In this document: positions 15,028 through 25,388 of the stretch, in pieces | How positions within the stretch are numbered: position 1 is the first letter of the stretch | Layout: every line of letters starts with the position of its first letter | From: Paenibacillus pabuli | GTDB lineage: Bacteria; Bacillota; Bacilli; Paenibacillales; Paenibacillaceae | Reading direction: 5' to 3' | DNA length: 64,000 bases | NCBI RefSeq assembly: GCF_039831995.1 | Contig: NZ_JBDOIO010000005.1 | Coordinates: forward strand, 558,001-622,000 | The notes under the pieces: model-generated | Told to the model about the DNA's origin: nothing | Database searches by the model: none | The model's input: only the letters and a program-made list of their open reading frames with translations | Position numbers and translations under genes: made by a program

Positions 15028-17469
15028 ATGAGTACAACGAAAAAACTGGTGCTGGTCGGTAATGGTATGGCAGGTATTCGTACAATTGAACATATTCTGA
15101 AACTCGCTCCGCATGCTTATGAAATTACGGTTTTTGGTGCTGAACCGCACCCCAACTACAATCGCATCATGCTCTCCTCTGTACTCGCAGGCGGCACGAG
15201 CATCGAAGATATCGTAATCAACGAATGGAGCTGGTACGAGGATAACGGCATTCGGGTGTACCCAGGTGATCCCGTGATTCGGATCGATGCCGAGCGTAAG
15301 GAAGTTGTATCCCAGGCAGGTGTTCGTGCGTCATATGATGAACTGATTCTGGCAACAGGATCGCAGGCGTTCATTCTGCCTTTACCCGGAGCAGACAAGG
15401 AAGGTGTCATCGGTTTCCGTGATATCAAGGACTGTGAGACGATGATGGCAGCCTCGCAAAAGTATCGCAAAGCGGCCGTAATCGGTGGCGGACTGCTTGG
15501 ACTGGAAGCCGCACGCGGACTGCTTAATCTGGGAATGGATGTCACGGTTATTCATATTAACGGACATCTGATGGACCGGAATCTGGACCTGCCTGCAGGC
15601 TTGATGCTTCAACGGGAGCTTGAGGAGCAGGGCATGAAGTTTCTTTTGAACAAACATACGGAAGAAATTACGGGCAAACATCGCGTGAAATCACTGCGCT
15701 TCACGGATCAGACGGTGCTCGAGACGGATCTGGTTGTTATGGCTGTCGGCATTCGCCCTCAGGTTGAATTGGCTCGTCAGGCAGGCCTGAACGTGAACCG
15801 CGGCGTTATCGTGGATGATTACATGAACACCAGTATTCCAGGCATTTCAGCAGTCGGTGAATGTGCAGAACACCGCGGCATTGCGTATGGACTTGTAGCC
15901 CCGCTGTATGAACAGGGCATGGTTCTGGCCAAACGCCTGGCAGGCGCAGCAACCGAAGGATACGAAGGGTCTGTGACGTCCACCAAGCTGAAGGTATCCG
16001 GCGTGGATGTATTCTCTGCAGGCCAATTCAAGGATGCGGCAGATACCCGCAGCATTCGTATACAGGATGACGTGGACGGGGTTTACAAAAAGATGGTCCT
16101 GAAGGACGGACAGCTTATCGGTGCTGTACTGTTCGGAGATACCACAGATGGGGCTTCCCTCTTCTCCCTCATTAAAAGCGGAGAGAATATCGGCGGACGT
16201 GAAAAGGAAATTTTGCTCGGGATATCCGCCGGCGGTTCAGGGTCCGGCCCGTCGGTAGCCGAGCGGATGGCAGCTATGCCAGACGATGAAATTGTCTGCG
16301 GCTGTAATGGTGTCACCAAAGCTGCCATTGGAGACGCGGTGCTGAACAAAGGATGCAACACACTTGGTGCCATTAAGTCCTGCACCAAAGCTTCCGCCTC
16401 CTGCGGGGGATGTAAGCCCATTGTTGAATCGCTGCTCGTCCATTATGCAGGGGATGCTGTTGGTGAACAGGTGAAGGAAGGCATCTGCGGTTGCACCTCC
16501 TACGACCGTGACGAGATCGTTGCCCAGATCAAAGAGATGGGGCTGAAGACTGTCAAGGAAGTCATGAATGTACTTGGCTGGAATGAACCCGAAGGCTGCT
16601 CCAAATGCCGTCCGTCCCTCAACTATTACCTTGGCATGATCTGGCCGGCTGAGTACGAAGATGAGCGGGTATCCAAGTTCACGAACGAACGCTACCACGC
16701 CAATATTCAAAAAGACGGGACGTACTCGGTTATTCCACGAATTTACGGAGGCGTTACTTCTCCAGCCGAGCTGATCAAGATCGCGACCGTTGCCGAGAAA
16801 TATGATGTGCCGATGGTGAAATTCACAGGCGGACAGCGGCTTGACTTGCTCGGTGTACAAAAAGAGAATTTGCCGAAGATCTGGGAAGAGCTCGATATGC
16901 CTTCCGGATTCGGTTATGGCAAGGCACTCCGCACGGTAAAAACTTGTGTCGGCAACACCTTCTGCCGATTCGGAACACAGGATTCCATTGAGATGGGCAT
17001 TCGTCTGGAGAAAAAACTCGACAAAATGGTTGCTCCAGCCAAAGTCAAACTTGCCGTCTCCGGATGTCCACGAAACTGCGCAGAAGCCACCATTAAAGAT
17101 CTCGGTGTTGTCGCAATTGACGGTGCATGGGAGCTGCATGTTGGTGGTAACGGCGGGGTCAAGGTCCGCGCAGCGGAATTGCTGTGCACAGTGAAAACGG
17201 ATGCCGAAGTCGAAGAGTGGACTTATGCTTACCTTCAATATTATAGAGAAAACGCACGCTGGAATGAGAGAACGGCAGCCTGGATCGAACGTGTCGGTCT
17301 GGACCATGTGAAGAAGGCACTCGAAGACCGAGAAGAGCGCCTGGCTCTGGTCGAACGGCTTGAACTGACACTGGGCCGTACCGTTGATCCATGGAAGGAA
17401 ATTATTGAAGACGAAAAATTGCGTAAAAACTTCACCCCACTCGCTGGCACCCAGCCGGCAGCCCACTAG
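15028..17469 (+). CDS. nirB: Assimilatory nitrite reductase [NAD(P)H], large subunit
   Basis: The 813-residue enzyme reduces nitrite to ammonium in the cytoplasm. An FAD/NAD(P)H oxidoreductase domain fills about residues 1-400 (GNGMAGIRTIEHIL, later VIGGGLLGLEAARGL). Two BFD-like iron-sulphur segments follow (CGCNGV...CGGC and CGCTSY...CSKCRP). Next is the sulphite/nitrite reductase region, with the cysteines TCVGNTFCRFG and SGCPRNCAEA that hold the 4Fe-4S cluster next to siroheme. The ATG at 15028 has AAGGGGG nine bases upstream; the frame stays open further up, but that stretch is the regulatory leader. It heads nirB-nirD-nirC-cobA. It corresponds to Bacillus NasD. Confidence 0.95.
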   Translation: MSTTKKLVLVGNGMAGIRTIEHILKLAPHAYEITVFGAEPHPNYNRIMLSSVLAGGTSIEDIVINEWSWYEDNGIRVYPGDPVIRIDAERKEVVSQAGVRASYDELILATGSQAFILPLPGADKEGVIGFRDIKDCETMMAASQKYRKAAVIGGGLLGLEAARGLLNLGMDVTVIHINGHLMDRNLDLPAGLMLQRELEEQGMKFLLNKHTEEITGKHRVKSLRFTDQTVLETDLVVMAVGIRPQVELARQAGLNVNRGVIVDDYMNTSIPGISAVGECAEHRGIAYGLVAPLYEQGMVLAKRLAGAATEGYEGSVTSTKLKVSGVDVFSAGQFKDAADTRSIRIQDDVDGVYKKMVLKDGQLIGAVLFGDTTDGASLFSLIKSGENIGGREKEILLGISAGGSGSGPSVAERMAAMPDDEIVCGCNGVTKAAIGDAVLNKGCNTLGAIKSCTKASASCGGCKPIVESLLVHYAGDAVGEQVKEGICGCTSYDRDEIVAQIKEMGLKTVKEVMNVLGWNEPEGCSKCRPSLNYYLGMIWPAEYEDERVSKFTNERYHANIQKDGTYSVIPRIYGGVTSPAELIKIATVAEKYDVPMVKFTGGQRLDLLGVQKENLPKIWEELDMPSGFGYGKALRTVKTCVGNTFCRFGTQDSIEMGIRLEKKLDKMVAPAKVKLAVSGCPRNCAEATIKDLGVVAIDGAWELHVGGNGGVKVRAAELLCTVKTDAEVEEWTYAYLQYYRENARWNERTAAWIERVGLDHVKKALEDREERLALVERLELTLGRTVDPWKEIIEDEKLRKNFTPLAGTQPAAH

Positions 17470-17485
17470 AAGAGGAGGATCAGCG

Positions 17486-17803
17486 ATGAATCGATTGCGA
17501 ATTGGACATCTTGCGGATATTGATGAAAAGGGAGCACGGACGTTTACGGTCTTGGATACCGAGATTGCCGTCTTCAAATTGAGTGATGGAACGCTGCACG
17601 CCGTAGAGAATCGCTGCCCTCACAAGGGCGGTAGGCTGTCAGAAGGCATGGTATGCGGAACGGCTGTCCATTGCCCCCTGCATGACTGGAAAATTGACCT
17701 TCGCAGTGGCAAGGTACATGAACCGGACGATGGATGTCTGAACACCTATAAAACGGAGGTCGATGATCGTAGCGGTGAGATCTACATTACCATTGCAGGT
17801 TAG
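17486..17803 (+). CDS. nirD: Nitrite reductase small subunit (Rieske-type)
   Basis: The 105-residue protein has the Rieske 2Fe-2S ligands Cys44-x-His46 (NRCPHKGG) and Cys63-x-x-His66 (HCPLHDW). It partners NirB and passes electrons within the reductase. The start at 17486 follows GAGGAGG, 17 bp after the nirB stop, which argues for co-translation in one operon. The length is normal for NirD/NasE. Both ligand pairs are intact, so the subunit should carry a cluster. Confidence 0.93.
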   Translation: MNRLRIGHLADIDEKGARTFTVLDTEIAVFKLSDGTLHAVENRCPHKGGRLSEGMVCGTAVHCPLHDWKIDLRSGKVHEPDDGCLNTYKTEVDDRSGEIYITIAG

Positions 17804-17852
17804 TCTTTAAACAGAGATATGCCTGACATCATGAATCAGGGAGGCGTGCGCT

Positions 17853-18734
17853 ATGGATTTTGTTAAACCGGCAGAAGTACTGCAATCGATGGTGGATGCA
17901 GGCGAGAATAAGGCCAGAATGAACCGGGTGCAGATGTTAATCCGTGGTTTTCTGGCCGGAGCGATTCTCGCTTTTGCAACTACGCTGGCATATACCGCTG
18001 TATCTCAAACTTCCGTTGGTTTGGCAGGTGCACTCATATTCCCTGCAGGGTTCGTGATCATTATCCTGCTCGGACTTGAGCTGGTGACAGGCAGTTTCGC
18101 CATGATTCCACTCGCGGTGGTGAAGCGCAGAGTCACGCTGATGGATATGCTGCGTAATTATTTCTGGGTGATTGCAGGTCATGTACTTGGATGCCTGTTC
18201 TACGCTCTGTTATACGAACTCACGTTGACGAAGATGGGAACAGATATGAGCAGTCCCCTCGTTCAAACGCTGATTCAGACCAGCGAAGCCAAGACGCTCG
18301 GATATCAGCATCTGGGCGGCGCAGGTATTGTTTTGGTGATCATCAAGGCTATTTTATGTAACTGGATGGTGACACTAGGTGCAGTGATGGCGATGACTTC
18401 CACCTCCACACTCGGTAAAATTGTGGCCATGTGGCTGCCGATTACGATATTTTTTGCCCAAGGATTCGAACACGCGGTTGTAAACATGTTTGTCATCCCG
18501 GCGGGCATGATGCTGGGTGCTGACGTGAGTATTGCCGACTGGTGGCTGTGGAACCAGATTCCGGTGCTGCTTGGTAATTTCATTGGTGGTGCCCTATTTA
18601 CCGGGTTAGGGCTGTACGCTGCACATCGCTGGGGAAGCCCCATCCCGATGGCATCCAAACTCGCAACCATCCATGGCGGTCGTTCAGGATTGGCAAATGC
18701 AGAGTCTGCGTCCAAACTGGGGACACGATCATGA
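17853..18734 (+). CDS. nirC: Formate/nitrite transporter (NirC/FocA family)
   Basis: The 293-residue protein has about six membrane helices and the family stretches GALIFPAGFVIIILLGLELVTGSFAM (residues about 66-91) and AILCNWMVTLGAVMAM. FNT proteins are pentameric channels for formate or nitrite. Its place between nirD and cobA argues for nitrite as substrate, importing nitrite for reduction or releasing excess. GGAGG precedes the ATG. The last four bases overlap the cobA start (ATGA), so the two are translationally coupled. The soluble C-terminal tail (about 35 residues) is longer than in some NirC proteins. Confidence 0.9.
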   Translation: MDFVKPAEVLQSMVDAGENKARMNRVQMLIRGFLAGAILAFATTLAYTAVSQTSVGLAGALIFPAGFVIIILLGLELVTGSFAMIPLAVVKRRVTLMDMLRNYFWVIAGHVLGCLFYALLYELTLTKMGTDMSSPLVQTLIQTSEAKTLGYQHLGGAGIVLVIIKAILCNWMVTLGAVMAMTSTSTLGKIVAMWLPITIFFAQGFEHAVVNMFVIPAGMMLGADVSIADWWLWNQIPVLLGNFIGGALFTGLGLYAAHRWGSPIPMASKLATIHGGRSGLANAESASKLGTRS

Positions 18735-19501
18735 GCCGGGGCCTGGTAAGTATCGTAGGCGCTGGACCTGGAGATCCGGAACTCATTACGGTGAAAGCGC
18801 TGAGACGCATTCAAACGGCAGATGTACTGCTGTATGACCGACTGGTGAATGATGACTTGCTTGCCGAAGCTCCTGAAGCAGCACTCCGAATCTATTGTGG
18901 GAAGGCTCCTGGGCTGCATTCCATGAGTCAGGAGATGATTGGTCGGTTACTGGTTGCTCACGCTGCGGAAGGTAAACAGGTGGTTCGGCTCAAAGGCGGT
19001 GACCCGTTCATCTTCGGGCGCGGCGGTGAAGAAGCACTCGTGCTGGCTGAAGCCGGAATCCCTTTTGAGGTCATTCCTGGCATCACTTCCGCTGTGGGCA
19101 CATCCGCCTCATCCCTGATTCCGTTAACTCATCGGGGAGTGGCTTCGACCTTCGCTTGTGTCACTGGCACAGGGAGTGATGGCCGTGTATCTTCCGTTCG
19201 CTGGGATCTGCTCGCCCATAGTGTGGATACTCTGGTCATCTATATGGGCATCAGCCAATTACCCCATATTCAGCGCGAACTGCTGCAATCCGGCAAAAGC
19301 AGCTGCACTCCAGCAGCCTTGATTGAACGCGGAACCACTGCGAAGGAACGAATCATTACCGGCACGCTGGGCCAGCTTCACGCTCTCTCCCTTTCGGAAA
19401 AGGTGAACAATCCGGCACTGATCATCGTCGGCGAAGCCGTTCTCGTACGCGAACAATTGATTCAGCTCCAGCAAGCAGCAGACACCTCCATGACGGGATA
19501 G
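18731..19501 (+). CDS. cobA: Uroporphyrinogen-III C-methyltransferase (siroheme synthesis)
   Basis: The 256-residue protein has the SUMT signatures: VSIVGAGPGDPELITVKAL at the N-terminus, VVRLKGGDPFIFGRGGEE in the middle and IPFEVIPGITSAVG. It adds two methyl groups from S-adenosylmethionine to uroporphyrinogen III, giving precorrin-2, the precursor of siroheme needed by NirB. It overlaps nirC by four bases and closes the operon; this corresponds to nasF in Bacillus. It carries no oxidase/chelatase domain, so those steps must be encoded elsewhere. No clear terminator follows; the TetR gene converges 18 bp later. Confidence 0.93.
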   Translation: MSRGLVSIVGAGPGDPELITVKALRRIQTADVLLYDRLVNDDLLAEAPEAALRIYCGKAPGLHSMSQEMIGRLLVAHAAEGKQVVRLKGGDPFIFGRGGEEALVLAEAGIPFEVIPGITSAVGTSASSLIPLTHRGVASTFACVTGTGSDGRVSSVRWDLLAHSVDTLVIYMGISQLPHIQRELLQSGKSSCTPAALIERGTTAKERIITGTLGQLHALSLSEKVNNPALIIVGEAVLVREQLIQLQQAADTSMTG

Positions 19502-19519
19502 CTGCCTGCTTCCTTTTTC

Positions 19520-20158
19520 TTAATCCAACAGCATACGCTCGTGAATAGTCCGACCCTTCTGTCCTGGTTCTATCAGCAGACGGGTCGGTTTGATGTTTAT
19601 TAACGCCGTCAACTGCTCCCCCATATAATGCGCAGAATATTTGAATCCAATCTCTGCCCAGTGCATGATGACACCCACCGTGGCAGATATCAGGTAGCTG
19701 AGCATAATATCGTAGTTGATCGTATACTCGCTATCTTCGGTTACCAGCACGAAATCCTCAGTTAAGTACGTTCGAAACATATTGCACAGCCTTAAGGCCA
19801 TATCCCCATGCATCGTGATCAAGGCACGGAAGACATCCTGATGAGCTTCGATATATTCAAATACCGGCATGGTAGAAGGCAGTAATCCGGTCATATCGAC
19901 TTCCTTTAATTCAGCGTATGGTTTGGCATAGGCTTGGCCCACTCCCTGCATGAAATCCTCCAAAATGAATTCAAGCAGTTCAGGCTTCCCAGGAAAATGC
20001 AAATAAAATGTACCGCGATTGTAATCCGCACGCTCAGTAATGTCACGGATGGTGACGGAATCGGCTCCCTTTTCCAATATTAATGAAACCGTCGCAGCGA
20101 TGATTGCATCCTGCGTTCTTCGTGCTCTCCGGTCCTGGGGGTGTTCGATAATCAACAT
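19520..20158 (-). CDS. TetR/AcrR-family transcriptional regulator
   Basis: The 212-residue protein has an N-terminal TetR HTH (about residues 12-60): ILEKGADSVTIRDITERADY, then the recognition stretch NRGTFYLHFPGKPELLE. The C-terminal helical domain is of the type with a conserved MLSYLISATVGVIMHWAE segment. It is divergent from the SDR gene with about 200 bp between, the usual arrangement of such a repressor and its target. A short inverted repeat TGTC-N8-GACA at 20211-20226 is a weak operator candidate. AAGGAGG precedes the ATG. Confidence 0.88.
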   Translation of the reverse strand: MLIIEHPQDRRARRTQDAIIAATVSLILEKGADSVTIRDITERADYNRGTFYLHFPGKPELLEFILEDFMQGVGQAYAKPYAELKEVDMTGLLPSTMPVFEYIEAHQDVFRALITMHGDMALRLCNMFRTYLTEDFVLVTEDSEYTINYDIMLSYLISATVGVIMHWAEIGFKYSAHYMGEQLTALINIKPTRLLIEPGQKGRTIHERMLLD

Positions 20159-20355
20159 TTTCGCCTCCTTTGTCCATTATTGTAACCTAAATGAACACCG
20201 CTTACATCTGTGTCCGATACCAGACATATGCGCTGTCAATGATTATTGTCACACCGTTATGTATATCTTAACATTGAGACAGGAACGATAGACGACAGGT
20301 TGAAAATTTTTTTTGGAGAAAAACCTGCCAATAACAAATAGGGAGCGAATATATC

Positions 20356-21123
20356 ATGAGTACATCTTATACACATACAGCGGTTATTACAGGGGCTGCC
20401 GGAGGCATTGGTAAAGAATTGGCACGCAGACTGGCAGAACGCAAAATCAATCTGGTTCTGGTAGACCTGAACGAAGATGCCATTCAGCAGACCATCGCCG
20501 ATCTGAACCTCGACAAAGAGCACGTCATTGCTGTAAAAGCAAACGTATCCCAGGAAGCAGACGTGAAAAACTATGTTCAAAAAGCACTCGATGCTTTTGG
20601 CAGAATCGACTATTTTGCCAATAACGCCGGTATCGAAGGTCCAACGGGTCTGATCGAAGACCTCAGCGTTGAAGCACTGGATACGGTATACAACGTCAAC
20701 GTTCGTGGCGTATTCCTGGGTCTGCAAAACGTCATTCCGGTCATGAAAAAACAAAAATCCGGTGCCATTCTGAACACATCTTCCCTTGCAGGTCTGATGG
20801 GTGCTCCAGCCGTATCTCCATATATTATGTCCAAACATGCCGTAGTTGGTCTCACGCGTACTGCAGCAAATGAACTTGCCCCATTCAATATTCGGGTAAA
20901 TGCGGTATTGCCAGGAACCATTAACACGCGCATGATGCGCCAAATCGAAGCAAACTCCGGTGACGTGGAAAACTACCAAGATGCTACCGTAGCCAGCATT
21001 CCAATGGGACGTTACGGCGAACCGGAAGAAGTGGCAGCTGTGATGAACTTCCTCTTGTCCGAAGAGGCTTCTTATGTGACAGCTTCCCTCTACACTGTCG
21101 ATGGCGGTATGATGGGTCAATAA
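20356..21123 (+). CDS. Short-chain dehydrogenase/reductase (SDR)
   Basis: The 255-residue protein is a classical SDR. The cofactor motif TGAAGGIG lies at residues 13-20, the NNAG motif reads FANNAGIEG, the catalytic Ser sits in LNTSSLAG and the Tyr-x-x-x-Lys pair is in SPYIMSKHAVVG. The last residues, SYVTASLYTVDGGMMGQ, are usual for the family. The substrate cannot be told; related proteins act on alcohols, ketones or sugars with NAD(P). The Asp after the second strand (LVLVDLNEDA) favours NAD(H). It is divergent from the TetR gene and ends in a strong terminator, so it is probably a single-gene TetR target. Confidence 0.9.
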   Translation: MSTSYTHTAVITGAAGGIGKELARRLAERKINLVLVDLNEDAIQQTIADLNLDKEHVIAVKANVSQEADVKNYVQKALDAFGRIDYFANNAGIEGPTGLIEDLSVEALDTVYNVNVRGVFLGLQNVIPVMKKQKSGAILNTSSLAGLMGAPAVSPYIMSKHAVVGLTRTAANELAPFNIRVNAVLPGTINTRMMRQIEANSGDVENYQDATVASIPMGRYGEPEEVAAVMNFLLSEEASYVTASLYTVDGGMMGQ

Positions 21124-21202
21124 CAGCCTGGGTTACAACGTGAAAACGTAAATCCTAATGGATACCTTCTATCTAAATACAAGGTAACAAAAGATATAAA
21201 AT

Positions 21203-21233
21203 CAAAAGGAGCCTGTTCCCAGGCTCCTTTTTG
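21203..21233 (+). terminator. Terminator after the SDR gene
   Basis: AAAAGGAGCCTG and CAGGCTCCTTTTT form a near-perfect stem with a three-base loop and a T run. It can work in both directions. Confidence 0.9.
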
Positions 21234-21271
21234 ATATACCACTCCATCTATACGTTCCGATCACAAGGATC

Positions 21272-21556
21272 TTAATCCACGTATCCTGCGTGGCCTTTTT
21301 CCATGAGATAGTCCATTTCGGCATCCAGAATGCCTTCTACCGTCAATTCGTCGAGCTTCACATCTTTGCGGCTCAGAATGTAGTCGGCCAGATCATCACC
21401 GTCGATGTCCACATCGCCTTTGGCATTTTCATGTGCTTTGTTGATGTAGGCTTGCTCATGCTTCAGCACAAGCGCAATATTCGCCTGGCTTGCTTTGGTT
21501 TTCTCCGCGATATATTGCATCATTTCCTGCTCATTAATTGAATTCGCTTCCGTCAC
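21272..21556 (-). CDS. Small acidic hypothetical protein
   Basis: I do not recognise this 94-residue protein. It is rich in Asp and Glu, predicted helical and soluble. The N-terminal half (EMMQYIAEKTKASQANIALV) loosely resembles the first helices of HU-like proteins, and the C-terminal half has DVDIDGDDLADYI and ILDAEMDYLMEKG. I chose a GTG start at 21556, because AAGGAG lies 11 bases before it; an upstream ATG at 21595 would add 13 residues but lacks a good ribosome binding site. It lies downstream of the sensor kinase gene on the same strand, and may be transcribed with it. Confidence 0.6.
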   Translation of the reverse strand: MTEANSINEQEMMQYIAEKTKASQANIALVLKHEQAYINKAHENAKGDVDIDGDDLADYILSRKDVKLDELTVEGILDAEMDYLMEKGHAGYVD

Positions 21557-21631
21557 GTTCAGTTCAGCTCCTTGATTCATACATACTGTTGCCATTGTAG
21601 CATAGGTTAACCCATAACAGACATGTCTTAT

Positions 21632-22929
21632 TCAGAACGAAGTGAGACGAACGTAGAACGTCGCTCCCTCTCCTACCACACTGCGTGCATAAATCTGACC
21701 TTTATGCTGGTCCACGATGGACTTCGCAATCGCCAGACCGAGACCGTGTCCACCATGTTTGCGTGCTCTGGACGCATCCGTACGATAGAAGCGATCGAAG
21801 ATTCGGTCCAAATGCTCCGGTGCGATACCTTCCCCTGTATTGGAGACGGCAAGCACCACCTCGTGATTATGCTTCTTCAGCGAGACATTGACCGCGCCTT
21901 TGGCTTTGGAATACTTCACAGCGTTATCCAGCAGAATCAGAATAACCTGCTTGATCTGTTCACTGTTGCCATGGACCATGAGCTCCGGCTCAATGCTGTA
22001 GTCTAGAGATATATTTTTCTCAAAAATAACAGCTTCCATCGTTAAAATAATGGTCTCTACCGCATCACTCATATCAAACTTGGAGTGGATCATCGTGGAA
22101 CGCGAATCATCGATCTCGGTCAGATATAACAGATCACTCGTTAACCGGGACATGCGCTCTGTCTCCGACTTGATATAATGCAGCCATTTGGACTGGTTAT
22201 TTATCGTATCCTCGCGATTGGCAAGCAGCACGTCCGTGTTCGTATTAATGATGGCCAGAGGTGTCTTGAGCTCATGGGAGGCGTCCGCGATGAACTGTTT
22301 CTGTTTATCGAACGCTTCCTTGACCGGTGCAATGGAACGATTGGCAAAGTAACGGCTCAGGAAGTAGATAACGATTAACATGAACAGGCCTACAATGGTG
22401 AAGGTATAGATCAGATTCGTAAGAATGCCCTGCTGGGCAGTTACATCAATGAACACAACCATATGTCCATCGCTGCTCGGATCAATAACATACGCCCAGT
22501 TCGTTCCATCCAGCGCAAATTGTCCGGTCTTACGCTCCGCGCGTTCAGCCTTGTCCACCTTCTCCAGTGCCTCTGCGTAAAATGGTTCCTCCATGCTAAA
22601 TCTGGATTGTGAATCCGTAATGTTCCATTCATTATCCGTCTTCACCATGAACGATACGGAACGCCCTGGTGGCGAATTGGGGTCTCCGCCTGGTCCGTTC
22701 TGCTGTACATCCGATGGCGGATTACCTGTAATGGCATCGTCTCCATGCGGCATCTTGGACGAAGGATATGGACTGTGATAGAAATCCGATACCTTGAAGA
22801 GCTCCATGTTGGTTTCCCGCTGCACATTCTGGTACGTGATGATATAGATTGTCGCAAAAGCAACCAGCATCATGATGGAGATCGATACCAGATTGACGAC
22901 CAAGAACCGGTTTCGAAGTCTCTTAAACA

Positions 22930-22930
<1 letters not shown>
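21632..22930 (-). CDS. Sensor histidine kinase
   Basis: The 432-residue membrane kinase has helices at about residues 9-31 and 172-194 that enclose an extracytoplasmic domain of about 140 residues. That domain contains a Pro/Gly/Asp-rich stretch (residues 60-90). The HisKA motif ADASHELKTPLAII puts the phospho-acceptor at His219. The ATP domain has ILILLDNAVKYSKAKG and GGHGLGLAIAKSIV. It starts at the stop codon of the response regulator gene (TAATG overlap), so the pair is co-translated. The divergent VTC-domain operon is a likely target. The signal is unknown. Confidence 0.9.
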
Positions 22931-23607
<677 letters not shown>

Positions 23608-23758
23608 GATTTATTCATTCCTCTGCCTTGAATTGTTCGTCGCAACTTTCTTTGATTATATCAATCATTCTACCTGCAGAACCTTGAATCAATCTTAATT
23701 CATTTATTTCACGAGAACTATTATAGGAAGGTAAAAAAAGATTAACGGAATGTAAAAT

Positions 23759-23777
23759 CATTTAAGATTCATTCAAG
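23759..23777 (+). promoter_or_regulatory. Candidate OmpR-family binding site (tandem repeat)
   Basis: CATTTAAG and CATTCAAG stand as direct repeats 11 bp apart, one helical turn, about 85 bp before the VTC-domain gene. OmpR/PhoB regulators bind tandem repeats with this spacing. The neighbouring regulator gene suggests it is the user, but this is inference. Confidence 0.4.
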
Positions 23778-23860
23778 GTTGGCGCTCTAAGATACAGACA
23801 TGGAAGCAATACACGATGAAACAAAACATACAACCCATGGATGAAAGGAATGAATCTTAA

Positions 23861-24679
23861 ATGGCGATTGAAGTATTCAACCGATATGAGAGCAAGTATC
23901 TTCTGACCGATGAGCAATATGAGCATTTCTACCGTGATCTGCTGAAGTACATGGAGCTGGACGCATACAACAAGAAACACGAGTTCTACTCCATCAGCAA
24001 CCTGTACTTCGATACTCCGCAGGATTCCCTGATCCGTGCCAGCCTCTCCAAGCCCAAGTACAAGGAGAAGCTGAGACTGCGGGCTTACGGGGTACCTGAA
24101 GAAAATGCCAAGGTGTATCTGGAGATCAAAAAGAAAGTGTTCGGCTTGGTCAACAAAAGAAGAACTGCCCTGATGCTGGATGAGGCTTATGAATTCGTCC
24201 GTACGGGACAGGCGCCTGGGCTGGCTGACTACATGAACAAGCAGGTTGTCGATGAAATCGAATATTTCCTCCGCTTATACGATCTGGAACCAAAAGTGTA
24301 TCTGGCCTATGAACGCAAGGCATTGTTCGATAAGAACAGCCGTGATCTCCGCATCACCTTTGACACCAATATCCGCAGCCGCAGATACGATCTGAAGCTG
24401 GAACAAGGGGATTACGGTGAACCACTGGTGGAAGACGGTCGCTGGCTGATGGAGGTCAAGGCGGAGAAAACCGTTCCGTTCTGGTTATCCCAGCTGTTGT
24501 CTGAGCACGGCTTGTACCGTGTAGGCTTCTCCAAATACGGCAACGAATTCAAGCGTCTCGTCAGAACGACGAATCTGAACTACCAAGGCGAGCGAATCCT
24601 CGTTCCGGGTACCGACTTCGATCCAGCCATGAAACCAAACCAAACGATCATAGAAAGAGAGAGTGTAGTATATGCTTGA
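23861..24679 (+). CDS. VTC-domain protein (polyphosphate polymerase-like)
   Basis: The 272-residue protein has the VTC domain (triphosphate tunnel fold). Positively charged and acidic tunnel positions are visible in NRYESKYLLT, KEKLRLRAYG, VYLEIKKKVFG and a late LMEVKAEKTVPFWL. In yeast Vtc4 this domain makes polyphosphate from ATP. In bacteria such proteins occur with DUF4956 membrane proteins, and their product is not settled. No membrane helix is present. AAAGGA lies upstream of the ATG. The last eight bases overlap the next gene, so the two proteins are coupled and probably work together at the membrane. Confidence 0.85.
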   Translation: MAIEVFNRYESKYLLTDEQYEHFYRDLLKYMELDAYNKKHEFYSISNLYFDTPQDSLIRASLSKPKYKEKLRLRAYGVPEENAKVYLEIKKKVFGLVNKRRTALMLDEAYEFVRTGQAPGLADYMNKQVVDEIEYFLRLYDLEPKVYLAYERKALFDKNSRDLRITFDTNIRSRRYDLKLEQGDYGEPLVEDGRWLMEVKAEKTVPFWLSQLLSEHGLYRVGFSKYGNEFKRLVRTTNLNYQGERILVPGTDFDPAMKPNQTIIERESVVYA

Positions 24680-25352
24680 TTCCATTTTCAGTTCTGCTAT
24701 AACCGACACAACGCTGACATTCAGCAGTGCCGTGATTACGATTGGCCTAGCCATCCTGATGGGTGCAATTATCAGTCTCACATACATGAAAACCAATGCC
24801 ACCACATACTCGCAGAGTTTCACGTTAACCATGGTTGTCCTGCCCGTGATTGTTGCGATCATCATCCTGCTGATCGGCAGCAACGTAGCCCGCGCCTTCA
24901 GCTTGGCCGGCGCCTTCTCGATTATCCGTTTCCGAAGCGCACCTGGTGATCCAAAGGATATCTCCTACGTCCTGTTCACCATGGCTTCTGGTCTTGCCTG
25001 CGGCGTCGGTGCATTCGGATACGCGGTATTGTTCACCATCATCTTGTGTGTACTGATGTTTGTTCTGAGCTATTTCAAATTCGGAGCCAAAAAGAGTCAA
25101 CAAAAATTGCTTAAAGTCACCATTCCTGAAAACCTGAGCTATGAAGAAGCTTTTGATGAAGTATTCAAAAAATTCAATGTTGAATATCAGTTGAACAAAG
25201 TGAGAACAACCGAACTCGGCAGCTTGTACGAACTGGTCTATCTGGTTCACCTTGGCCAACACGTCAATCAGAAGGAATTCCTTGATGCCGTTCGTACACG
25301 TAACGGGAATCTGGATATCTCCCTCAACATGGCACCAACGCCGGAATATTAA
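24672..25352 (+). CDS. DUF4956 membrane protein
   Basis: The 226-residue protein has four hydrophobic helices in its first 140 residues (for example ITIGLAILMGAIISLTYM and VLPVIVAIIILLIGSNVARA). Between helices lies the conserved loop FSLAGAFSIIRFRSAPGDPKD, and a soluble C-terminal domain of about 85 residues follows. This is the pattern of DUF4956 proteins, regular partners of VTC-domain proteins. It may anchor the VTC protein or act as a channel for its product; neither role is shown. It overlaps the VTC gene and is 36 bp before the lipoprotein gene. Confidence 0.85.
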   Translation: MLDSIFSSAITDTTLTFSSAVITIGLAILMGAIISLTYMKTNATTYSQSFTLTMVVLPVIVAIIILLIGSNVARAFSLAGAFSIIRFRSAPGDPKDISYVLFTMASGLACGVGAFGYAVLFTIILCVLMFVLSYFKFGAKKSQQKLLKVTIPENLSYEEAFDEVFKKFNVEYQLNKVRTTELGSLYELVYLVHLGQHVNQKEFLDAVRTRNGNLDISLNMAPTPEY

Positions 25353-25388
25353 TTCGAGACATTTTATAATCGAGAGGAACGATATATT

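Noticed and set aside
16237..17577. 446-codon open frame antisense to nirB
   Set aside because: It lies fully across the well-supported nirB/nirD genes, has no ribosome binding site or family motifs, and follows from codon bias of the real genes.
20211..20226. TGTC-N8-GACA as a TetR operator
   Set aside because: Arms of four bases are too short to be convincing; kept only as a remark in the regulator entry.
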